64,000 nt of DNA from Pinibacter soli (lineage in GTDB: Bacteria > Bacteroidota > Bacteroidia > Chitinophagales > Chitinophagaceae). A model generated the notes under the pieces. It saw nothing but the letters and a program-made list of their open reading frames with translations. It was not told the DNA's origin and did not search any database. Below are positions 1-8,321 of this stretch, piece after piece. The position numbers and the translations under genes were made by a program. The stretch spans positions 2,646,189 to 2,710,188 of the forward strand of contig NZ_JASBRG010000007.1 in NCBI RefSeq assembly GCF_029961145.1, given 5' to 3'. Each line of letters starts with the position of its first letter. The stretch's first letter is position 1.

Positions 1-1
1 A

Positions 2-88
2 ATCAGGCATTTATCGCAGGATATTTGGGAAGACAATCGCAATATTGTAACACCTGATTTTCGGAGGGTTGAATATACGATCAGTTAG
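2..88 (+). CDS. 3' end of an unidentified protein (partial, runs off the left edge)
   Basis: Frame 2 stays open from the window edge to a TAG at 86-88 and would encode 28 residues ending in RRVEYTIS. The composition (WEDNRN, PDFRRVEY) looks like real protein and the other forward frames close sooner, but the piece is too short to assign to a family. It is followed by a long AT-rich gap before pncB, which fits a gene end here. It could also be a chance open frame. Confidence 0.35.
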   Translation: MRHLSQDIWEDNRNIVTPDFRRVEYTIS

Positions 89-411
89 AAAAGTTGATAT
101 TGATCAACTGAATTGTTTGATAAAAATAGCAACAAAAATCAATAAACCAAATGCATAACGGTTAATTTTTATATTATGGAATTGCAAACACACCCCTCCT
201 AACCCATTGTTATATAATAATAAAATATTATATAATATGTTTTTGCCTGATGAATTGCGATTTTCAATGTGCAAATTGAATATAGTCATTGCGCAATTCC
301 TTTGTTCCATTTATTATTTTTAAGCTCCGGTTTTCAAAGTTTACCCAATTACCTTAGCCCTGTTTTATTGTGAATGTCACCGCACCCTGGCTATCTTAAC
401 CTTATTAAATT
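89..411. other. AT-rich intergenic region upstream of pncB
   Basis: This stretch is AT-rich, with a run of TTATATAATAATAAAATATTATATAATAT near 209-238 that is nearly palindromic. It presumably contains the pncB promoter, but no clear TTG...TAnnTTTG pair could be placed. A 68-codon reverse-strand open frame at 104-310 has low-complexity content and no recognisable family and is not called as a gene. Confidence 0.5.
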
Positions 412-1599
412 ATGATTACGAACAATAGTGTCTCACTGTTATCTATACTCGACAATGATTTTTACAAGTTTACCATGCAGTATGCGGTGGTAAAACTTTT
501 CCCGGGTGCGCAGGCCCGTTATCAATTTATAAATCGAGGCGGGCATGCGTTTCCAGAAGGATTTGCTGAAAATCTGCGCCGCACTGTGGACTCAATGTCG
601 GGCTTGCGTTTGTCGAATGAAGAGAAGGAATTCCTGCGAAAAAACTGTCCATATCTTGATCCTACTTATCTTGACTTTTTGCAGGGTTATCGTTACGATC
701 CTTCTGAGGTAACTATAGAACAATCCGGCGCGGATTTAAGTGTTAGCGTGAGCGGGTATTGGTACCGCACCATTCTTTGGGAAGTGCCATTGCTTTTTTT
801 AATTAGCGAATGGTACTATCGCCTGATCGACCAGCCTCCTGTTTCAGATGATGAGATTGTTGCCATTAATAAAGATAAGTTTGAAAAATACAATGATCTG
901 GGTGTTACTGTGGCAGACTTTGGCACCCGCCGCAGATACTCTTACCACGTGCAGCAAAAGGTAATTGAATCTCTCAGCCGGTTTGGAGGAAAAAGCTTTG
1001 TGGGCACGAGCAATGTACACTTTGCAATGCTTCACAACACCAGGCCTATCGGAACCCATGCACATGAATGGTTTATGTTTCATGCAGCCCGGTATGGCTT
1101 TAAAATGGCGAATACAATGAGTCTGGAGCATTGGGTGGACGTTTATCGCGGCGACTTGGGCATTGCGCTTAGCGACACTTATACAACGGATGTTTTCTTT
1201 GCACAGTTTGATAAAAAATTCTCCAAACTTTTTGATGGCGTGCGCCACGATAGCGGCGATCCTATCGAGTTTGCCGAAAAAACGATTGCTCATTACAAAG
1301 GCCTTGGAATCAACCCGCTTTACAAAACGATCATTTTCTCCGATTCATTGAATTACGAAAAAGTCGCCGTGATTGCGGAGTACTGCAAAAACAAAATTGG
1401 CGTTTCCTTTGGCATCGGTACCAATCTTACGAACGATGTTGGTGTTAAACCAATGAATATTGTAATGAAACTAATTGAAGCCAAACCCGAAAACATGGAG
1501 TGGGAACCGACGGTAAAACTATCTGATGAAAAAGGAAAATACACGGGGGAGCCAAGGATGATTGAGTTGGCGAAGGCTATTCTTGGAATACAGGAGTGA
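412..1599 (+). CDS. pncB: Nicotinate phosphoribosyltransferase
   Basis: This enzyme makes nicotinate mononucleotide from nicotinate, PRPP and ATP in the Preiss-Handler NAD salvage route in the cytoplasm. The protein has 395 residues, the usual PncB length. Visible family motifs are FGTRRR at residues 170-175, GTHAHEW at 214-220 (H216 is the likely autophosphorylated histidine, by analogy with the Salmonella enzyme), FDGVRHDSGDP and GTNLTNDVG towards the C terminus. The ATG at 412 begins MITNNSVSLLSILDNDFYKFTM, where the DxYKxTM segment is conserved in the family, so the start is secure. It stands alone and converges on a glycosyltransferase gene across a long hairpin region that begins right after its stop codon. 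Confidence 0.97.
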   Translation: MITNNSVSLLSILDNDFYKFTMQYAVVKLFPGAQARYQFINRGGHAFPEGFAENLRRTVDSMSGLRLSNEEKEFLRKNCPYLDPTYLDFLQGYRYDPSEVTIEQSGADLSVSVSGYWYRTILWEVPLLFLISEWYYRLIDQPPVSDDEIVAINKDKFEKYNDLGVTVADFGTRRRYSYHVQQKVIESLSRFGGKSFVGTSNVHFAMLHNTRPIGTHAHEWFMFHAARYGFKMANTMSLEHWVDVYRGDLGIALSDTYTTDVFFAQFDKKFSKLFDGVRHDSGDPIEFAEKTIAHYKGLGINPLYKTIIFSDSLNYEKVAVIAEYCKNKIGVSFGIGTNLTNDVGVKPMNIVMKLIEAKPENMEWEPTVKLSDEKGKYTGEPRMIELAKAILGIQE

Positions 1600-1600
1600 G

Positions 1601-1888
1601 CACGCAGATCACGCTGATTTACGCAGATTTTGAATTTCGTCCATTGAATTAACTCACTGCTGTAGCATGAATTTTACCGCAAAGAATACGCAAAGAAGTC
1701 GGCAGAATAATAAATGGTAATACGCAAAAACGCAAATACAACGAAGACATCCCTTTGACTTTTCTTTCCTGATTGAACATAAGCAAACTAAATCCTGCTT
1801 AACAAACCTTCGCTTTCTTTGCTCAACCTTAGCACTCTGCGGTTAAAAAAATCTATGCAAATCAGTTAAATCAGTGTCATCTGCGTGC
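1601..1888. repeat. Long imperfect inverted repeat between convergent genes
   Basis: The outer arms (about 1601-1630 and 1848-1888) both read, on opposite strands, as a CACGCAGAT...GATTTACGCAGATTT word. Inner arms near 1674-1700 and 1809-1844 carry an ACCGCAAAG/CGCAAAG word. The arms fill the gap between the pncB stop and the glycosyltransferase stop. It could form a hairpin on either strand, so a two-way terminator is plausible. Confidence 0.7.
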
Positions 1889-1892
1889 TTTC

Positions 1893-3074
1893 TCACGCCA
1901 GTTTTTGTCTTCCCGCTTTCTCCCAGATAACGGTTTGATTGCCTTTAAGGAAACGGTTGAAACCCATGAACGCCGCGGCATTCATGAACACGAAGTAGTA
2001 AGGAACGTATAAACTTTTAATCTTAATATTTCTGTTCGCAAATTGCCAGCCGATGAAGGCAAGTGTGTAAAACACGATCTGCGCAACCATAATCCCCTTG
2101 TATAACAATAATGGAGATAAAAATACGATCAACAGGTTGGCAAAGAACATAATGACCAAACACAACGGACAAACTGCCCAGCGCAATACGCGGTGAGAAA
2201 TGTATTGAAAAGAAAGCAGCCTGTACTTAAATATGTTCAGCAGATCTTTCAGCATTTGCATGGCCTGAAAACCTCCTGCACAAATACGCACTTTTCTTTT
2301 CTGCTCTTCTTTCATTGATGAAGAAGCTGTTTCAATGGCGAAGGCTTTGGGTTCATACTTAAATAAATAACCTTTCATGCAAATGCGCAGCGACAATACA
2401 AAATCTTCTATGATCGTCCCCTCCTGCACGGGTTCATACAATTCCCGACGCACAGAAAAAAGTTCCCCAGCCGCACCTACAATGGTGCTAAGGCTTGAGT
2501 CCAAACGTTTAAGCGCTGATTCATATTTCCAGTAAAGGCCCTCTCCCGCTGCGGAAGCTTTATCGTCGATTTGCTTGATTATTTTTTTCTCGCCTGCCAC
2601 GCCGCCTACTTTAGGTGAAGCGAAATGCTTAACAAGTTCTGATACACATTCTTTATTCAACAACGTATTTGCATCGCTAAATACAAGGATATCAGCTTTT
2701 GCGTATTGCACGGCCCTGTTCATGGCAAAGGCTTTTCCTTTTCTTTCGGGAGAGTGTAATAGTTCGAAGTTGCTGTTTGCTTTTACCAGTTGCGGTGTTT
2801 TATCAGTTGAACCATCAGTAATAAAAACGACTTGTAATTTATCTGCCGGATAATCGAGTTCTTTGGTATTCTGTAGTTTGTGTAAAATAAAATCTTCTTC
2901 GTTGTATGCAGCAATAATCAGTGAAACAGTTGGCTGAAAGTTTTGCTCAGTTAGATTTTTGCGGGTAAACAACTTCTTTATGGCAACCAGGAAAGCGATT
3001 AGAAATCCATAACCCACATAAGCGTAAAACACAATAAATAAACATATCCAGAAGAGTATCTGCAAAAAAAGCAT
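1893..3074 (-). CDS. Membrane-anchored family 2 glycosyltransferase
   Basis: This is an inverting GT2 (GT-A fold) enzyme that transfers sugar from a nucleotide sugar, probably to a polysaccharide or lipid in the inner membrane. From the chosen start it has 393 residues. There is one N-terminal membrane helix (about 3-31), then the catalytic domain with SLIIAAYNEE (51-60), FITDGSTD (84-91) and the SDAN metal site (D134), an IIEDF segment, and KRKVRICAGGFQ in place of the usual QxxRW helix. Three hydrophobic helices close the C terminus. The frame is open to 3143, but the extra 23 residues read through the repeat-rich intergenic DNA, so the ATG at 3074 is preferred. The acceptor is unknown. It resembles hyaluronan/poly-GlcNAc-type synthases but is not identifiable as one. 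Confidence 0.9.
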   Translation of the reverse strand: MLFLQILFWICLFIVFYAYVGYGFLIAFLVAIKKLFTRKNLTEQNFQPTVSLIIAAYNEEDFILHKLQNTKELDYPADKLQVVFITDGSTDKTPQLVKANSNFELLHSPERKGKAFAMNRAVQYAKADILVFSDANTLLNKECVSELVKHFASPKVGGVAGEKKIIKQIDDKASAAGEGLYWKYESALKRLDSSLSTIVGAAGELFSVRRELYEPVQEGTIIEDFVLSLRICMKGYLFKYEPKAFAIETASSSMKEEQKRKVRICAGGFQAMQMLKDLLNIFKYRLLSFQYISHRVLRWAVCPLCLVIMFFANLLIVFLSPLLLYKGIMVAQIVFYTLAFIGWQFANRNIKIKSLYVPYYFVFMNAAAFMGFNRFLKGNQTVIWEKAGRQKLA

Positions 3075-3149
3075 TGGGTCTGCGATTTGGTAAGTGTGAA
3101 CAAGATAGGGCGAACGCGTGAAAATTGAAAGCAATTTTCGCAAATTTGA

Positions 3150-3312
3150 AAATATGGTAATGTGCTAATTTGAAAATGTGGAAATTTAAAAATTTGAAAA
3201 TGCTTTCTGTGCAGCATGATCAACTGCTCTTGGTTTTTCGAAATTGTGATTAACATCAAACTGGAGGCGACCCCAATTTTCAAATTTTCAAATCAGCACA
3301 TTTTCAAATTAT
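3150..3312. repeat. Inverted repeat of TTTGAAAAT words in a divergent promoter region
   Basis: GCTAATTTGAAAATGTG and further AAATTTGAAAATG copies at about 3160-3205 are mirrored by CATTTTCAAATTATTAGC-type sequence at about 3277-3315. This is the same word family as the hairpins at 28346-28562 and 63520-63660. Unlike those, it sits between two gene starts (glycosyltransferase and trmD). Confidence 0.6.
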
Positions 3313-3327
3313 TAGCGGCTGCGCCGC

Positions 3328-3335
3328 TATCTTTG
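3328..3335 (+). promoter_or_regulatory. -7 promoter box directly in front of trmD (leaderless start likely)
   Basis: TATCTTTG matches the Bacteroidota -7 consensus TAnnTTTG exactly and ends four bases before the trmD ATG. Transcription would begin within a few bases of the start codon, giving a leaderless or nearly leaderless mRNA. No good TTG -33 box was found at the right distance. Confidence 0.55.
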
Positions 3336-3339
3336 CATT

Positions 3340-4011
3340 ATGCGAATCGACATTATCTCTGTATTGCCGGAATTATTGGAAAGTCCTTTTTCTCATTCTA
3401 TCATGAAACGTGCACAAACAAAGGGTTTGCTGGAAGTGCATGTGCACCAGTTAAGGCAATGGGCCGTGAATGAGTACGGACAGGTGGATGATTATCAATA
3501 TGGTGGTGGTGCCGGCATGGTAATGATGTGTGAGCCTTTGGCAAAAGCGATCGAGCATTTACAAAGCGAAAGAAAGTATGATGAAATCATCTACATGACA
3601 CCGGATGGCAAACGCTTTGATCAACAGATTGCCAATCGTTTATCTCTTTACGAAAATCTTTTGGTCATCTGCGGACATTATAAAGGTATTGACGAACGCA
3701 TTCGTCAGCATTTTGTTACGCTTGAAATTTCCATTGGCGACTACGTCCTCAGCGGTGGAGAACTTGCTGCTGCTGTTGTAATTGACGCCATCGGCCGTAT
3801 TATACCGGGCGTATTAAACGACGAAACTTCTGCACTTACTGATTCCTTCCAGGACAATTTATTGGCTCCTCCTGTATACACACGTCCCGCTAACTTCCGC
3901 GGCTGGGAAGTACCGTCGATATTACTTAGCGGCGATCCAAAAAAAATTGAACAATGGCGCTACGAACAAGCTGTTGCGCGGACTACCGAACGAAGACCGG
4001 ACTTGGAGTAA
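3340..4011 (+). CDS. trmD: tRNA (guanine-N1)-methyltransferase
   Basis: TrmD methylates N1 of G37 in tRNAs that read CNN codons, using S-adenosylmethionine, and prevents +1 frameshifting. The 223-residue protein has the SPOUT-fold trefoil-knot motifs: [31 protein letters not shown] and the C-terminal [16 protein letters not shown]. Length and start match the family ([17 protein letters not shown]). The gene is not beside rplS or rimM here, unlike in many other bacteria. It is divergent from the glycosyltransferase, and its promoter box almost touches the ATG. Confidence 0.97.
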   Translation: MRIDIISVLPELLESPFSHSIMKRAQTKGLLEVHVHQLRQWAVNEYGQVDDYQYGGGAGMVMMCEPLAKAIEHLQSERKYDEIIYMTPDGKRFDQQIANRLSLYENLLVICGHYKGIDERIRQHFVTLEISIGDYVLSGGELAAAVVIDAIGRIIPGVLNDETSALTDSFQDNLLAPPVYTRPANFRGWEVPSILLSGDPKKIEQWRYEQAVARTTERRPDLE

Positions 4012-4130
4012 TTGAAATTGAAAGTGGTCGAACATTATGGTTGGTGTTCGGCGTTTCGTTTTATAAACAGGTGCAAGATCAAAGTTTCTGAATAAATCAT
4101 TTTCAATTTTCAACCTATTTCTTCTCAACG

Positions 4131-4601
4131 CTAATGTCCGAATGTCAATGTTATGCCCCCGCCCGAAGCGCCGAGTTTTATTTTTAAGACAGTCGCACTG
4201 AGTTCTGCCAATTGACCAACGTCTTCGTATCCTGGATCACCAATCATTATCTTGGTTTCATTATCCGCAAACTTCCATTTGGTTTCTTCAATAATTTGTG
4301 GGTCGTTGGGGTAACATTTTGTTGGACCTTCATCCCTCGTCACGGTGTTGTCCGCTTTAAATATCAAAAGGTTGTCTGTAAAACATTTCGGAAGCGCATT
4401 TATCGCTTCATTTTCCGTTTTGCCGTCTCCATCGATATCTATTGCAACTTCAAAATATTCGCTTGTAAGTTTCCATCTACCCGCGGTTATTAATTGTGTT
4501 TTATCGGCGCCGCCATTGTTCTTACCATCATCCTTGTTGCATCCTGCAATTAAAGCTGCGGTTAAAATTACCAACGCAGCTTTCGTTGTAAACTGTGTCA
4601 T
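4131..4601 (-). CDS. Lipocalin-like lipoprotein, paralog A of four
   Basis: This is a 156-residue predicted lipoprotein with a signal peptide and lipobox ending at C21 (LIAGC). After a polar linker (KDDGKNNGG) comes a single small domain with GRWKLTS at 41-47, a calcium-loop-like DIDGDGKTENE at 55-65, two cysteines (C73, C96) that could form a disulfide, a DNLLIFKADNT strand, and TKWKFADNETKIMIGDPG. The WKLTS start and alternating strands suggest the lipocalin-like domains common in Bacteroidota lipoproteins, but the function is not known. It is the last of four tandem paralogs on this strand, each with its own leader. Its product probably sits on the outer membrane. Confidence 0.85.
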   Translation of the reverse strand: MTQFTTKAALVILTAALIAGCNKDDGKNNGGADKTQLITAGRWKLTSEYFEVAIDIDGDGKTENEAINALPKCFTDNLLIFKADNTVTRDEGPTKCYPNDPQIIEETKWKFADNETKIMIGDPGYEDVGQLAELSATVLKIKLGASGGGITLTFGH

Positions 4602-4621
4602 AATACAGGTTTTAGGTTTGT
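4602..4621 (-). promoter_or_regulatory. Conserved leader box of paralog A
   Basis: On the coding strand the bases just before the ATG read AAACCTAAAACCTGTATT. The same AACCTAAAACCT box sits directly before the ATG of the other three paralogs (5207-5222, 5909-5925, 6692-6708), while the rest of the leaders differ more. There is no Shine-Dalgarno site. Confidence 0.55.
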
Positions 4622-4726
4622 GATATTGTTTAGAAAAGAATTCAATAAACCATGAATACAGAAACGGCCTTGCACGGGAGGTTGGAGATGGGAATTTTTT
4701 TTGGCGTTCAATAGTTGGTTGCCAGG

Positions 4727-5206
4727 CTAATGTTTAAAAGTTAACACTTCAGTATAAATAACACTACCGATTGTATCAACGTATTTCATTTTAAACACCG
4801 TTGAAGTAAGCTCAACCACGTGAGCCGGCCACATAGAGCCAGGGTCTCCGATCAGTATCAGAGATTCATCGGTGGAAAACATCCAGTTTGATTCTTCTTC
4901 GATCTGAGGTGCCAGGGGGTCGCATTTTGAAGCACCCTCGTCATGAATGTAGGTACCATCAGCTTTAAAGATGAAAAGGTCATCTCTGTGACATGCATCC
5001 ATTGAATTTATCAGCTCATAATCGGGGTGGCCATCTCTATCAGTATCTATCGGGGGATCGACATAATCGCTCGTTATTTTCCAACTACCGGACGTCAGCA
5101 TTTGTGTTTTGGTGGCATTACTATTGTTGCCATTTGTTTTTCTGCATCCCGCAATAACTGCTACTGCTAAAATGACCATTGCAGCTTTCTTTGAAAACTG
5201 TCTCAT
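4727..5206 (-). CDS. Lipocalin-like lipoprotein, paralog B of four
   Basis: This 159-residue lipoprotein shares the plan of its neighbours: lipobox VIAGC at about 17-21, a short Asn-rich linker, GSWKITSDY, the acidic loop DTDRDGHPDYE, paired cysteines in DACHRDDLFIF and ASKCDPLAPQ, then SNWMFSTDESLILIGDPGS. It is the most diverged of the four in the acidic loop (one Gly replaced by Arg), yet D1, D3, D5 and G6 are kept. The upstream DNA again shows the AACCTAAAACCT box and, further up, a GCATGGGAGGTTGGAGATGG-like stretch (about 5257-5281) that also occurs above paralog A. Function unknown. Confidence 0.85.
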   Translation of the reverse strand: MRQFSKKAAMVILAVAVIAGCRKTNGNNSNATKTQMLTSGSWKITSDYVDPPIDTDRDGHPDYELINSMDACHRDDLFIFKADGTYIHDEGASKCDPLAPQIEEESNWMFSTDESLILIGDPGSMWPAHVVELTSTVFKMKYVDTIGSVIYTEVLTFKH

Positions 5207-5425
5207 AACGGAGGTTTTAGGTTTGTATTGTTGCTGTCAAAAGGCTATTGAGAGCGGCTTGCATGGGAGGTTGGAGATGGTTGCAGCGGTAAACTAAACA
5301 GGATAAGGTGGTGTTATTGATAGTCGTAAAAAAATGCGCCTGGTAAACAAAAAAATATTTTTTCCTGAAAGTTATTGGTAACAGCCAAAGCCCGACAACC
5401 AATAACTTACTGAGAAATAAACTTT

Positions 5426-5908
5426 TTAGTGCGTATAAGTCAGCGTCTCCGCATAGCTAACACCCAGTTCGGTAAACTGCACTTTTATTTTCAATGTAGT
5501 TGCATTAAGCACGAGCAGCTGGGCAGATTGCTCAGAACCTGTTGCACCTACAAGTATCACAGATTCATTGTTTGAGAATTTCCAGTTTGTAGTTTGTATC
5601 ACCTGCGGGTCGGTTGGACTGCATTTTGTAGTGCCTTCATCGAGAGTAAGACCACCATCAGTTTTGAATATTAAAAGATCGTCTTTATCACATGCACTGT
5701 AAAAATTAAAAACTTCGTTCTCAACACGACCATCTCCGTCGTAATCAATGGCAGGATCAAAGTAGTCGCTTGTTAATTTCCAATTGCCGGAAGTTAGCAG
5801 TTGGGTTTTGCTTGCTCCTCCGTTATTACTGCTGTCATCTTTCTGGCATCCGGCAATTACGGCTGCAGCCAAAATAAGCAGCGCAGCATTCTTTGTAAAC
5901 TGTTTCAT
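5426..5908 (-). CDS. Lipocalin-like lipoprotein, paralog C of four
   Basis: From the ATG at 5908 this is a 160-residue lipoprotein (MKQFTKNAALLILAAAVIAGC). The frame stays open to 5974, but all three sisters begin at the equivalent MxQF residue, so the shorter start is chosen. The domain has GNWKLTSDYFDPAIDYDGDG, with the acidic loop DYDGDGRVENE, cysteines in SACDKDD and TTKCSPTDPQ, and TNWKFSNNESVILVGATGSE. It ends with a repeated-strand segment GVSYAETLTYTH, very close to paralog D. A role in calcium-dependent binding or surface display is possible but unproven. Confidence 0.85.
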   Translation of the reverse strand: MKQFTKNAALLILAAAVIAGCQKDDSSNNGGASKTQLLTSGNWKLTSDYFDPAIDYDGDGRVENEVFNFYSACDKDDLLIFKTDGGLTLDEGTTKCSPTDPQVIQTTNWKFSNNESVILVGATGSEQSAQLLVLNATTLKIKVQFTELGVSYAETLTYTH

Positions 5909-6069
5909 AATACAGGTTTTTAGGTTTCCATTGTTATTAAAATGAATACAAATAATACAATAGCGGTTTTGCATAGATGATTGGAGGGGCTATACCAAAA
6001 AATCAGCGACGAAGAAAAAAGCAGGCTGGTTGCTATTCAGTGGGAAAATACTCCGTAGAAGATACGAAA

Positions 6070-6214
6070 TGTAGTTGAGAGTTGAAAATTGAAAACGCAG
6101 AAAGATCGGACAACTATTTAAGTGTTCGACCTTTCTGTATTTAACAGGGATTTTGTTTACGCCCCAAGGCGCCTCATTTTCAACTTTCGATTTTTAATTT
6201 TCAATTCACTCTCA
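6070..6214. repeat. Mirrored TTGAAAATTGAAA hairpin with inner stem-loop, 3' of paralog D
   Basis: TGAGAGTTGAAAATTGAAAA at about 6076-6096 is mirrored by TTTTTAATTTTCAATTCACTCTCA at about 6191-6214, next to the paralog D stop. Inside lies a smaller stem (AGAAAG...CTTTCT, 6099-6136) with a TATTTAA loop. That stem resembles the terminator stem downstream of the alpha-2-macroglobulin gene. It probably ends paralog D transcription. Confidence 0.55.
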
Positions 6215-6691
6215 GTGTCCAAACGTAAGCGTTTCAGTATAAGTAACGCCTCCTTCTTCCATAGTGACTTTTACTTTCAGCACACTTGAAGTAAGTTCAA
6301 GCAATTGAGCAGATTCTTCAACTCCCGGATCGCCAATCACTATTTTTGTTTCATTGTCTGCAAACTTCCAGTGAGTTGTTTCTATCACTTGCGGATCAGA
6401 AGGGTCACATTTCGAAGCGCCTTCATCATTTACAACGGTTCCATTTGTTTTAAAAGTCATTAAGTCATCTCTGTCGCATGGTGAATAAAGATTAATCACT
6501 TCATTTTCTTTGTGTCCATCTCCATCCCAATCTACTGCCGGGCTAAAATAAATGCTGGTTTGTTTCCAACTGCCAGTAGTTAGCAATTCTGTTTTGGATT
6601 TGTTACTCGTTTTGCTATCATCTTTTTTACATCCTGTCATTGCCGCTACAGACAGCATAACGATTGCGGCTTTTTTTGTGAACTGTGTCAT
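6212..6691 (-). CDS. Lipocalin-like lipoprotein, paralog D of four
   Basis: This 159-residue lipoprotein is the first of the array in transcription order. It has signal peptide and lipobox AAMTGC at about 16-21, a Lys/Asp/Ser linker, GSWKQTSIYFSP, the acidic loop DWDGDGHKENE, cysteines in SPCDRDD and ASKCDPSDPQ, THWKFADNETKIVIGDPGVE and a final EEGGVTYTETLTFGH. The last segment is nearly shared with paralog C, which suggests that C and D are the closest pair. No enzyme motif is visible. The four copies, their separate leaders and their variable surface loops suggest functional diversification of an outer-membrane lipoprotein. Confidence 0.85.
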   Translation of the reverse strand: MTQFTKKAAIVMLSVAAMTGCKKDDSKTSNKSKTELLTTGSWKQTSIYFSPAVDWDGDGHKENEVINLYSPCDRDDLMTFKTNGTVVNDEGASKCDPSDPQVIETTHWKFADNETKIVIGDPGVEESAQLLELTSSVLKVKVTMEEGGVTYTETLTFGH

Positions 6692-7504
6692 AACAAAGGT
6701 TTTTAGGTTCTTATTGTTGTTTATTTTTCTAAAAGATTACAAGTACTTCTGCATAAGGGAATGTGTTCGCATGGATTATGAAAACGCGTTATCAAAAGGT
6801 GTGACCGAACAAATTGTTTGATCAACTTATTAGTACAAAGGCTCAAATCGAGTGTAAAAAAAGTAAGTTTTTTGCTGTGCAGCAGGTGGAAGAAGTGTTA
6901 ACTGAGGAAACAGCCGCATAGAAGTTGCGCATGAAGGGGTGAATTGTATTTGGAAACAATTAAGAATTGCCCCGGTGCGCCATTCGTTATTCTGCCATGG
7001 CAGACCTGAAAGGACAAGTCAGATACAAGGTTGCGAACCTCTTCACCTTTCTCTATGTTTTTCATCTTCCATTTATTCATCCTGTCATGTTTAGAATTTT
7101 ATCCGTTGACTGAAGTCAACGGCAATGAATTATCTGCTGCAGTTTTCAATTTCCCATTGCCGACCTGATATTCAAGACGGCATATAATATTCTCAGGTGT
7201 ATCACAGGAAGAATTCTTAATTCTTAATTCTTAATTCTTAATTTCTAATTCCTCCTCCTAATTCCTGCTAATCAACGCATAGTACTTTTACTATTTTTAA
7301 ATTTCTTACTGCAGGAACCCGGCCGGGTGCTTTTAAAAATGAAAAAAAGTTTTTATTTTGGTAACATCAAATCCAATTTCCTTCCCGTTACTAAATTTTC
7401 TATTACACATCTCCTAGCGTAAAAACCGTTCAAAGCTTTTAATCCACTCGCTGTGTTGAACCGTTTGCTTCCATTCACCATTCGCAAAAGAAAACATAAC
7501 CCTT
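6692..7504. other. Gene-poor spacer between paralog D and the MtfA-like peptidase
   Basis: After the paralog D leader no convincing gene is seen. A reverse-strand open frame at 6898-7080 (60 codons) resembles no family known to me. Two repeat types occur: a perfect 8-bp palindrome with TGAA loop at 7103-7122 (CCGTTGAC/GTCAACGG), and a tandem AATTCTTAATTCTTAATTCTT run at about 7210-7243 that recurs elsewhere in the window. The promoter of the 7505 gene must lie in the last part but was not placed. Confidence 0.5.
7103..7122. repeat. REP-like palindrome CCGTTGAC-TGAA-GTCAACGG
   Basis: This is a perfect 8-bp stem with a four-base loop standing alone in the spacer. Its compact form resembles the dispersed palindromic repeats common in Bacteroidota intergenic DNA. 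No T-run follows, so it is not a typical terminator. Confidence 0.5.
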
Positions 7505-8314
7505 ATGGAAATCTTGTACATTTTAGGTACGGTGTTATTAATCATACTCTTCTTTGGCGCTGTACAATCCCGCTACGAGAAGTTTATATTTTATCATCGA
7601 AAAAAAGGTTTCGCACAACACGAAGCTTACTACCGGACAATCATTTCGCAAAACATTCCTTACTTCAACAGGCTTAGCTCCGACGAGCAACACAAGATGC
7701 TTTTTAGAACTTACCTGTTCAGACGGTCAAAAAAATTTCACTACGTTGGCATAGACAAACGTGAGGACATGCCTATACTTATCAGCGCAGTGGCAACACA
7801 ACTCACACTTGGCCTGCAAAAATTTTCACTTAACTATTTCCACGATATTTATGTGCTACAGCATGACTATCACTATGGTTATTATTCATTGCCTTTCATG
7901 GGGCACGTGGATAGCACAGGCATTTATTTATCATGGGATGATTTCCTGCATGGCCTTCACAACGCACAAGACAACAGCAATGTAGGCTTGCATGAAATGG
8001 CGCACGCGTTGGCCTATGTAAATTTTATTACCCGTACAGAAGAAGATAAAATTTTCAAGAAAGAGTTCAAGAATTTCTCCAAAGTAGCGAGACCTGTTTT
8101 CCAGGAAATGCAAAAAGGAAGAAAGACTTTGCTGGGAGATTACGCAGCTACCAACTATCATGAATTTTGGGCTGTGAGTGTAGAAACTTTCTTTGAGAGC
8201 CCGATGCGTATGCTGAACGAACTTCCTGATCTCTATAATGCTATGGTAAAGGTTTTGAACCAGGATCCCAACAGCGTTATCATGGGCCAGTATTATAACA
8301 AGTATTTAGCGTAG
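7505..8314 (+). CDS. MtfA-like zinc-dependent peptidase
   Basis: This 269-residue protein has one N-terminal membrane helix (about 3-20) and an MtfA-type (peptidase M90) domain. The zinc site is HEMAH at residues 163-167, and further acidic residues follow in a YHEFWAVSVETFFE segment that fits the third ligand region. Other family features are SSDEQHKMLFRTYLF and an SWDDFLHG segment before the zinc helix. In E. coli MtfA is a soluble aminopeptidase that binds the repressor Mlc. The membrane anchor here and the absence of sugar-PTS genes nearby mean that role should not be carried over. It is a single gene, convergent with the next one. Confidence 0.85.
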   Translation: MEILYILGTVLLIILFFGAVQSRYEKFIFYHRKKGFAQHEAYYRTIISQNIPYFNRLSSDEQHKMLFRTYLFRRSKKFHYVGIDKREDMPILISAVATQLTLGLQKFSLNYFHDIYVLQHDYHYGYYSLPFMGHVDSTGIYLSWDDFLHGLHNAQDNSNVGLHEMAHALAYVNFITRTEEDKIFKKEFKNFSKVARPVFQEMQKGRKTLLGDYAATNYHEFWAVSVETFFESPMRMLNELPDLYNAMVKVLNQDPNSVIMGQYYNKYLA

Positions 8315-8321
8315 AGAAGGG

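Noticed and set aside
104-310. 68-codon reverse-strand open frame upstream of pncB
   Set aside because: Composition is low-complexity and AT-driven, it has no family, and it lies in a region that looks like a promoter-bearing spacer.
844-1293. 149-codon reverse-strand frame inside pncB
   Set aside because: It lies wholly within the well-matched pncB frame, and its residues look like antisense translation.
6898-7080. 60-codon reverse frame in the 6.7-7.5 kb spacer
   Set aside because: No similarity to a known family, no promoter or start support, and its neighbourhood is repeat-rich. It could be a remnant, but I cannot support a gene.
7201-7248. Tandem AATTCTTAATTCTT run as a CRISPR or VNTR candidate
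   Set aside because: The unit is very short with no spacers of constant length, and the same word occurs singly elsewhere. It is a low-complexity repeat word and not CRISPR.
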